A DNA stretch of 10,516 nt from Chloroflexota bacterium (GTDB taxonomy: Bacteria; Chloroflexota; Dehalococcoidia; Dehalococcoidales; RBG-16-60-22). The DNA is taken from positions 1-10,516 of the forward strand of contig VGOH01000031.1 in assembly GCA_016875955.1 (NCBI GenBank), given 5' to 3'. The notes below the pieces were generated by a model that searched no databases, was not told where the DNA came from, and saw only the letters and a list, made by a program, of their open reading frames with translations. A program made the position numbers and the translations under genes. This document shows, in pieces, positions 6,606-10,516 of this stretch (the stretch's first letter is position 1; the number at the start of each line of letters is the position of its first letter).

Positions 6606-7919
6606 ATGGACTTCAAGACGGCGGTTGATTATATTCTCAGCTTCGCTGATTACGAGCGGATGCCGCGCTCGGCGGTGGTCTTTGACCTGCGGCGCATGGA
6701 ACAGTTGCTGGCCAGAATGGGCAACCCCCAGGACGCGGCGAGGTCAGTCCATATCACCGGCACCAAGGGGAAAGGCAGCACTGCGGCCATGATTGCTTCC
6801 ATTCTGGTGCAGTCGGGTTACCGCACCGGCCTCTATACGTCACCGCACCTGCTCAGCATCCGGGAACGCATACAGGTCGACGGGCAGCAGATAGCCGGGG
6901 GTGAATTCGCCAGACTGACCGGTATAATGAAACCGGAGGTGGCGGCGATAAATGCGCGGGCTGATTTCGGCACGCTGACCACTTTTGAGATACTGACGGC
7001 GCTGGCCTTCGCTCACTTCCGCGATAAGAAAGTGGCCTATCAGGTGGTGGAGGTGGGGTTGGGGGGGCGGCTTGACGCCACTAACATGGTGCGGCCCGAT
7101 ATATGCGTCATCACGTCGATAAGCTACGACCACACGGACGTGCTCGGTGAGACGCTGGCCAAGATAGCCGGGGAAAAGGGGGGGATAATCAAGCCCGGGA
7201 GCACCGTGGTTACGGCTTCCCAGTCTGCAGAAGCAATGAGGGTGCTGGCAAAGGTATGCCGGCAGAGAAATGCGAAAATGGTCAGAGTGGGCAGAGATGT
7301 CACCTGGCAGCGGCAATCCTTCCGCCCCGAGGGGCAGTCCTTTAAACTGCGGGGGTTGAAAGGTGAGTACTCCCTGACGTTGCCGCTTCTCGGCGAGCAC
7401 CAGCTGGAAAACGCGGCCATCGCCGTCGCCGCGGCCGAATTGCTGGCGGAACGGGGGGCTAAAATAACTGCCGGAACTATCACCAGTGGCATCGCCAGTG
7501 TCAGCTGGCCGGGCCGGCTCCAGATACTGCGGCAAAAGCCATGGGTGGTCGTTGATGGGGCCCATAACAGCGATTCTATGCGTAAGCTGGCGGCGGCATT
7601 AAGGCAGTATTTCAACTATGAAAAAGCCTTCGTTATTTTCGGTGCCTCGTCGGATAAAAATATCGCCGGAATGGCGGCGGAGCTGGCGTCATTCCCGGCG
7701 CAGCTGATTTTAACCTGTTCCCAACACCCCCGCGCCGTGGCGGTGGAGAGGCTGCAAGCAGAATTTGCCAGACAGGGCATAGGTTTTGAGGTCTCGGCAG
7801 GTGTGGAGTCAGCGGTGGCAAAGGCGCTGTCAATGGCCGGGCCAGACGACCTTATCTGCGCTACCGGCTCGCTGTTTCTGGTCGCCGAGGTAATGGCATA
7901 TATGCTTAAGCGTGCCTAG
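6606..7919 (+). CDS. folC: Bifunctional folylpolyglutamate synthase / dihydrofolate synthase
   Basis: 437 aa from ATG 6606 with GGAGGAG just upstream. A Mur-ligase-fold enzyme that adds glutamate to (dihydro)pteroate or folates using ATP, in the cytoplasm. Visible: P-loop GTKGKGST (52-59), the folate-binding YTSPHLLSIRERI segment, TTFEILTALAF, VEVGLGGRLDATN, SISYDHTDVLGETLAKIAGEKGG, then the C-terminal ligase domain with LGEHQLENAA, PGRLQ, DGAHN and the final ATGSLFLVAE. Length and motif order are standard, with nothing missing. Whether it has both activities cannot be told from sequence. It is transcribed divergently from nrdR and converges on ribD with a 3-bp overlap at the stops. Folate cofactors feed thymidylate and purine synthesis, so its neighbourhood with nrd genes is metabolically sensible. 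Confidence 0.96.
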   Translation: MDFKTAVDYILSFADYERMPRSAVVFDLRRMEQLLARMGNPQDAARSVHITGTKGKGSTAAMIASILVQSGYRTGLYTSPHLLSIRERIQVDGQQIAGGEFARLTGIMKPEVAAINARADFGTLTTFEILTALAFAHFRDKKVAYQVVEVGLGGRLDATNMVRPDICVITSISYDHTDVLGETLAKIAGEKGGIIKPGSTVVTASQSAEAMRVLAKVCRQRNAKMVRVGRDVTWQRQSFRPEGQSFKLRGLKGEYSLTLPLLGEHQLENAAIAVAAAELLAERGAKITAGTITSGIASVSWPGRLQILRQKPWVVVDGAHNSDSMRKLAAALRQYFNYEKAFVIFGASSDKNIAGMAAELASFPAQLILTCSQHPRAVAVERLQAEFARQGIGFEVSAGVESAVAKALSMAGPDDLICATGSLFLVAEVMAYMLKRA

Positions 7920-9013
7920 GCAGCGGAGCGGTCAATGCGGGCTTCAATGACAATATCTTCACCGGCTCTGGTTATCTTCTGGAATGTCAGCTTGAAAGCC
8001 TGACTGAGCTGGACGATATCCAGGTCACCCACGGCAGCGATACCTTTGCCCAGAATTCTGGGTGCCACGGCGACGACGACCCTGTCGGCGAGCTTCTGGC
8101 GCAGAAAGGAGGTGATGACTCTGGCGCCTCCCTCCACCAGCAGCGATGAAATATTACGCTGGCCAAGCAACTGTAAAAGGTGTTTCAGGTCGATTGCCCC
8201 GGATTCGTCAGGCCGGACCTCCAGAATATCAATGCCCACTTTAAGAAGTCGTGATGCCTTCTCTTTATCAGCCTGAGCGGTGGCGGCAATCATCACCGGC
8301 GCCACGTCGCGGGTCTTAATGATTTCGCAGTCGAGCGGTATTCTCAACTTGGAGTCAAGGATAACGCGAGTTGGGCTCCGGCCCCTGACCAGGCGTACCG
8401 TGAGCTGGGGATTATCCGCCAGAACGGTATTGATACCGACTAGGATGGCATCGTTAACAGCTCGCAGCCGATGCGCCCGTTTCCTGAATTCCTCCGAGCT
8501 TATCCATCGGGAGTCGCCGCGGGCGGTGGCGATGCGACCATCCAGAGTCTGGGCGAACTTGAGGGTCACCAGCGGTTGCCCTGTGGTCATTAACTTGAAG
8601 TGAGGGGCGTTCAGCGCGCGGCACTCTTCTGCCAGCACGCCAACTCTGGTCTCGATGCCATGCTCGGTTAAAATCCTGACACTTTTGCCGTTGACCAGTG
8701 GATTCGGGTCAAGGGTACCGATAACGACCTTTTTAATCCTGTTCTTGATAATGGCCTCAACGCAGGGGGGCGTTTTACCGTAGTGGCAGCATGGCTCCAG
8801 AGTGACGTATAAAGTTGCCCCGGACGGGTCAGCGTGGGCATTTTGCAGGGCGTTGATTTCAGCATGGTTGCCGCCGAATCGGCGGTGATACCCCTGCCCG
8901 ATATTGCGGTCATCCTTGACCAGCACCGCCCCCACCATGGGATTGGGGCTGGTCCAGCCGAGCCCACGTCGTGCCAGCTTCAGGGCAAGTTCAATATACT
9001 CTGCGTCAGTCAA
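7916..9013 (-). CDS. ribD: Bifunctional riboflavin biosynthesis protein RibD (deaminase/reductase)
   Basis: 365 aa from TTG 9011-9013. An in-frame TAA lies directly before it and the N-terminus then matches the family (AEYIELALKLARRGLGWTSP), so no longer start is possible; AGGAG lies 11 nt upstream, a long spacing. The N-terminal deaminase (1-145) has the zinc site H50-A-E52, C75 (TLEPCCHYGKTPPC) and C84. The reductase domain (about 146-360) begins PLVTLKFAQTLDGRIATARG, with SRWISSEEFRKRAHRLRA, AILVGINTVLADNPQLTVR and SLLVEGGARVITSF. It converts the product of GTP cyclohydrolase II to the ribitylamino-uracil precursor of riboflavin. No other rib gene is adjacent in the window. I find no FMN riboswitch core in the leader. 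Confidence 0.95.
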   Translation of the reverse strand: MTDAEYIELALKLARRGLGWTSPNPMVGAVLVKDDRNIGQGYHRRFGGNHAEINALQNAHADPSGATLYVTLEPCCHYGKTPPCVEAIIKNRIKKVVIGTLDPNPLVNGKSVRILTEHGIETRVGVLAEECRALNAPHFKLMTTGQPLVTLKFAQTLDGRIATARGDSRWISSEEFRKRAHRLRAVNDAILVGINTVLADNPQLTVRLVRGRSPTRVILDSKLRIPLDCEIIKTRDVAPVMIAATAQADKEKASRLLKVGIDILEVRPDESGAIDLKHLLQLLGQRNISSLLVEGGARVITSFLRQKLADRVVVAVAPRILGKGIAAVGDLDIVQLSQAFKLTFQKITRAGEDIVIEARIDRSAA

Positions 9014-9072
9014 TTAATGGTCAGCTCCTCAGTTTTCCACCATTAAAAGGAAACACTAATCCTGTGGTACGG

Positions 9073-9078
9073 ATTATA
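9073..9078 (-). promoter_or_regulatory. Candidate -10 of the ribD promoter
   Basis: A perfect TATAAT on the minus strand lies about 60 bp before the ribD start. The expected -35 position (near 9096-9101) has no good match, so an activator may be needed or the site may be fortuitous. Confidence 0.4.
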
Positions 9079-9169
9079 CTATAAAAAAGATGGCCTCGCT
9101 TCTGCAAGATATGCTGAGGATGATGTAAATGATGTTCTTCTTTTTAAAGGTTGAGAGTAAACATTAAGC

Positions 9170-9198
9170 TTGCGGGCACAGAAGTTATTTGTTAAAAT
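9170..9198 (+). promoter_or_regulatory. Candidate promoter of tRNA-Lys
   Basis: TTGCGG (9170-9175), 17-bp spacer, TAAAAT (9193-9198, 5/6). It would start transcription near 9205, about 20 nt before the mature tRNA. The gap 9014-9224 otherwise holds only this and the ribD leader. Confidence 0.5.
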
Positions 9199-9224
9199 CA
9201 GAACTGTATATCTGGTTTAAATGT

Positions 9225-9300
9225 GGGCCGTTAGCTCAGTTGGCAGAGCACCTGACTTTTAATCAGGGTGTCGCAGGTTCGAGACCTGCACGGCCTACCA
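9225..9300 (+). tRNA. tRNA-Lys, anticodon UUU, CCA encoded
   Basis: 76 nt fold into a full cloverleaf. The acceptor stem is GGGCCGT with ACGGCCT and includes a G1-U72 wobble. The D arm is GCTC/GAGC, the anticodon stem CCTGA/TCAGG with loop CTTTTAA (anticodon TTT), and the T arm GCAGG/CCTGC with loop TTCGAGA. Discriminator A and a genomically encoded CCA end the gene. No integrase gene or direct repeat of its 3' end is seen in the window. Confidence 0.97.
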
Positions 9301-9356
9301 TGCTTAATAAAAGGTAGAACTTCTATCACCTCCTCTCTCTTTTGGGCAATACTATT

Positions 9357-9794
9357 TCATTTCCGCTGCAATAGTTGTATTACGACATTTCCAGATTTGC
9401 GGGTGTCAAAGTAGCAATTACCCTCAACTTCGAACATAACCTGAATGCCTTTAGCAACCAGCTTGGCTCTTTCACTTTTTAAGTCATCCACCCAGAAGGC
9501 AACGTGGTTGATGCCATCACCACCATTCTTGTCAAGGAATTCTTGCTGATGGGTTTTGCCTACAAGTGGCTGATTCAAAAGAAGAGATAGAGGACCTATC
9601 TGGATATTCCTAATTTTGAATTTCTCTTCGGTATCGACAATCTTGCCATATCTCGTAAATACTTGTGACTCATTGTTTCCTACGCGCTCGGTGCCGATTT
9701 CTGCACCTATATCTAGGGAACGGTAGTATTCAACAGTCTTGTCCATATCCTTCACGACTAACCCTACATGCGCTAACTCCCAGTTATTTCCCAT
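9357..9794 (-). CDS. VOC (glyoxalase/epimerase-fold) family protein, methylmalonyl-CoA epimerase-like, with altered metal ligands
   Basis: 145 aa from ATG 9792-9794 with a strong AAAGGAGG six nt upstream. Two beta-alpha-beta-beta-beta VOC modules are visible: AHVGLVVKDMDKTVEYY (8-24) and NHVAFWVDDLKSERAKLVAKG (96-116). The stretch FLDKNGGDGINHVAFWVDD is close to methylmalonyl-CoA epimerases. The two metal-binding histidines are present (H9, H97), but the usual glutamates are not: the first module has LSLLLNQP where ELLEP is expected, and the last strand reads VIQLLQ (Q140) where IEL is expected. Metal use and reaction are therefore uncertain; it might be a different VOC enzyme, a non-metal binder or a resistance-type protein. 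Its bases are more AT-rich than those of ribD and folC, hinting at a different origin. Convergent with the tRNA; driven by its own promoter. Confidence 0.88.
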   Translation of the reverse strand: MGNNWELAHVGLVVKDMDKTVEYYRSLDIGAEIGTERVGNNESQVFTRYGKIVDTEEKFKIRNIQIGPLSLLLNQPLVGKTHQQEFLDKNGGDGINHVAFWVDDLKSERAKLVAKGIQVMFEVEGNCYFDTRKSGNVVIQLLQRK

Positions 9795-9901
9795 GTATTA
9801 CCTCCTTTTTCTCTTGGCTGTTTTACTATCTGGAAACTTATCCGATGTTATGTTTTTCCCTGTTATATATCTAATTTCGGAGGTGCTGCCTCTAATAAAT
9901 A

Positions 9902-9930
9902 GATATACTCTGTTGATTTAATATTGTCAA
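9902..9930 (-). promoter_or_regulatory. Promoter of the VOC gene
   Basis: Minus strand: consensus TTGACA (9925-9930), 17-bp spacer, TATATC (9902-9907, 4/6). It would give a leader of about 100 nt before the VOC start. The -35 lies in the left end of the inverted-repeat element. Confidence 0.65.
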
Positions 9931-10202
9931 TTTGGTGGTTTTATTTGCATTTGGTTGCTATGTGCTTACCTCACCCCTGACCCCTCTCCAGCCAGAACCG
10001 CTGGTAATAAACTGCAGGCATTAATGGCTGGAGAGGGGAGTTAAGAGGAGAGGGGGCGGAGCCCCCTCTCCAATTCTTTCCCCCTCTCAAACATTATTAA
10101 AAGGGAGTAAAAAAGACGAGTCTGTTTGAGAGGGGGAGCAAGGGGGTGAGTAAAAGAACAACTAGATGCAAATAGTACCCAAACAAACTATACATTGACA
10201 AT
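9923..10202. repeat. Nested inverted-repeat element (MITE-like), about 280 bp, non-coding
   Basis: Ends are ATTGTCAAT (9923-9931) and its complement ATTGACAAT (10194-10202). Further imperfect inverted matches follow inward (ATTTGCAT and GTTG; CTCACCCC with GGGGTGAG). Three strong hairpins fill the middle: 14 bp (9981-9994 with 10025-10038), 11 bp with a GGA loop (10047-10057 with 10061-10071) and 13 bp (10080-10092 with 10124-10136). All carry variants of CCCCTCTC. No ORF of note is present, as expected for a MITE or a repetitive extragenic palindrome cluster. Each end holds an outward-facing TTGACA -35. No clear target-site duplication seen. Confidence 0.7.
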
Positions 10203-10222
10203 TGGCTCAATCGGTGTATAAT
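10195..10222 (+). promoter_or_regulatory. Consensus sigma70 promoter for the right-edge lipoprotein gene
   Basis: Perfect TTGACA (10195-10200), 16-bp spacer, perfect TATAAT (10217-10222). Transcription should start near 10229, giving a leader of about 185 nt. The -35 lies in the right end of the inverted-repeat element. Confidence 0.85.
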
Positions 10223-10267
10223 AAAGCTAACTTCGCAAATTAAGAACATAGTTGGCTGTTATTAGGG

Positions 10268-10329
10268 TATATGGTGCCTATGAACATTAGCACCGATATA
10301 TAAAGTATATATACGGTGCTATTTATGTT
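10268..10329 (+). promoter_or_regulatory. Structured 5' leader with two mutually exclusive hairpins, candidate cis-regulatory RNA
   Basis: Hairpin A pairs TATATGGTGC (10268-10277) with 10290-10300, one bulged G. Hairpin B pairs 10289-10302 with 10306-10320: 14 bp, one bulged A, AAG loop, plus a possible outer AACAT/ATGTT (10283-10287 with 10325-10329). Both use 10290-10300, so only one can form. No U-run follows, so any control would more likely be on translation or stability than intrinsic termination. It matches no riboswitch class I recognise. Confidence 0.5.
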
Positions 10330-10413
10330 AGTTAAATCTATCACGAGAGGGGGTGATCGCATTCAGTTAAAAAGTGAATTAAAGAGCAGAGAGACTTTAA
10401 GGAGGCAGTCAAA

Positions 10414-10516
10414 TTGAAAAGGAAAACAATATTCATCATATTTCCTCTCATAGCAGTTATCAGTTTGCTAGTTGCTTGCGCAGCGCCAGCGCCGGCCCCT
10501 ACGCCAGCGCCGGCAC
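10414..10516 (+). CDS. Lipoprotein with Ala/Pro linker, N-terminal fragment cut by window edge
   Basis: Starts at TTG 10414 with AAGGAGG 8 nt upstream; 34 codons are visible and remain open to the edge. The sequence KRKTIFIIFPLIAVISLLVA is a basic start plus hydrophobic core, and LLVAC is a lipobox, so the protein should be exported and lipid-anchored. After the Cys comes AAPAPAPTPAPA, a flexible Ala/Pro linker encoded by a short GC-rich repeat. Such N-termini are common on solute-binding lipoproteins of ABC or similar transporters, but nothing of the mature domain is visible, so the function is open. A consensus promoter and a long structured leader precede it. No ATG suits as a start. Confidence 0.8.
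   Translation, partial: MKRKTIFIIFPLIAVISLLVACAAPAPAPTPAPA

Noticed and set aside
7049..7068. G-rich run in folC as a G-quadruplex or regulatory site
   Set aside because: It encodes the conserved VEVGLGGRLD motif, so coding constraint explains it.
9014..9224. FMN riboswitch before ribD
   Set aside because: The conserved RFN core segments are absent, and the gap is also used by the tRNA promoter.
9273..9300. tRNA-Lys 3' end as an attachment site of an integrated element
   Set aside because: No integrase and no direct repeat of the tRNA 3' end occurs in the window; only the AT-richer flank hints at transfer.
9981..10136. CRISPR array from the repeated CCCCTCTC motifs
   Set aside because: The copies are inverted, irregularly spaced and variable in length, which fits hairpins and not direct repeats with spacers.

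Overview
The window reads as chromosomal DNA of an anaerobic bacterium, most likely a Chloroflexota member of the Dehalococcoidia type. That placement is inference. It rests on a B12-dependent (class II) ribonucleotide reductase with a TSCPD domain and zinc-ribbon tail beside nrdR, on exported lipoproteins (one with an Ala/Pro linker), and on frequent TTG starts behind strong Shine-Dalgarno sites. Both ends of the window cut through genes.

Left block (1-2857, all minus strand). A lipoprotein methionine sulfoxide reductase (MsrA) is followed by two tandem CNNM/CorC ('hemolysin C') membrane proteins; the second runs off the left edge. The MsrA gene is the main discovery. Its reading frame is interrupted by one in-frame TGA exactly where the catalytic cysteine belongs (GCFWG becomes G-UGA-FWG). 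A strong stem-loop with the geometry of a bacterial SECIS follows at once. I read it as a selenocysteine-containing, membrane-anchored MsrA that ordinary ORF calling would split into a small lipoprotein and an N-truncated MsrA. The two CNNM/CorC paralogues share an exact 112-bp block while their flanks differ, which looks like gene conversion.

Nucleotide block (3073-6511, minus strand). nrdR, class II nrdJ and a small XRE-type helix-turn-helix protein form a tight operon. Its promoter is TTGACA-17 bp-TAACAT. One NrdR box fills the spacer and a weaker second box lies 32 bp downstream, so NrdR autoregulation can be read directly from the DNA.

Cofactor block (6552-9078). folC (plus strand) and ribD (minus strand) converge and share the CTAG of their stop codons. 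They serve folate polyglutamylation and riboflavin synthesis.

Right block (9170-10516). A tRNA-Lys(UUU) with encoded CCA is followed by a more AT-rich region: a VOC-fold protein (minus strand), a ~280-bp nested inverted-repeat element with an outward-facing TTGACA at each end, and the start of a lipoprotein gene (plus strand). That gene has a consensus promoter and a ~185-nt structured leader with two mutually exclusive hairpins.
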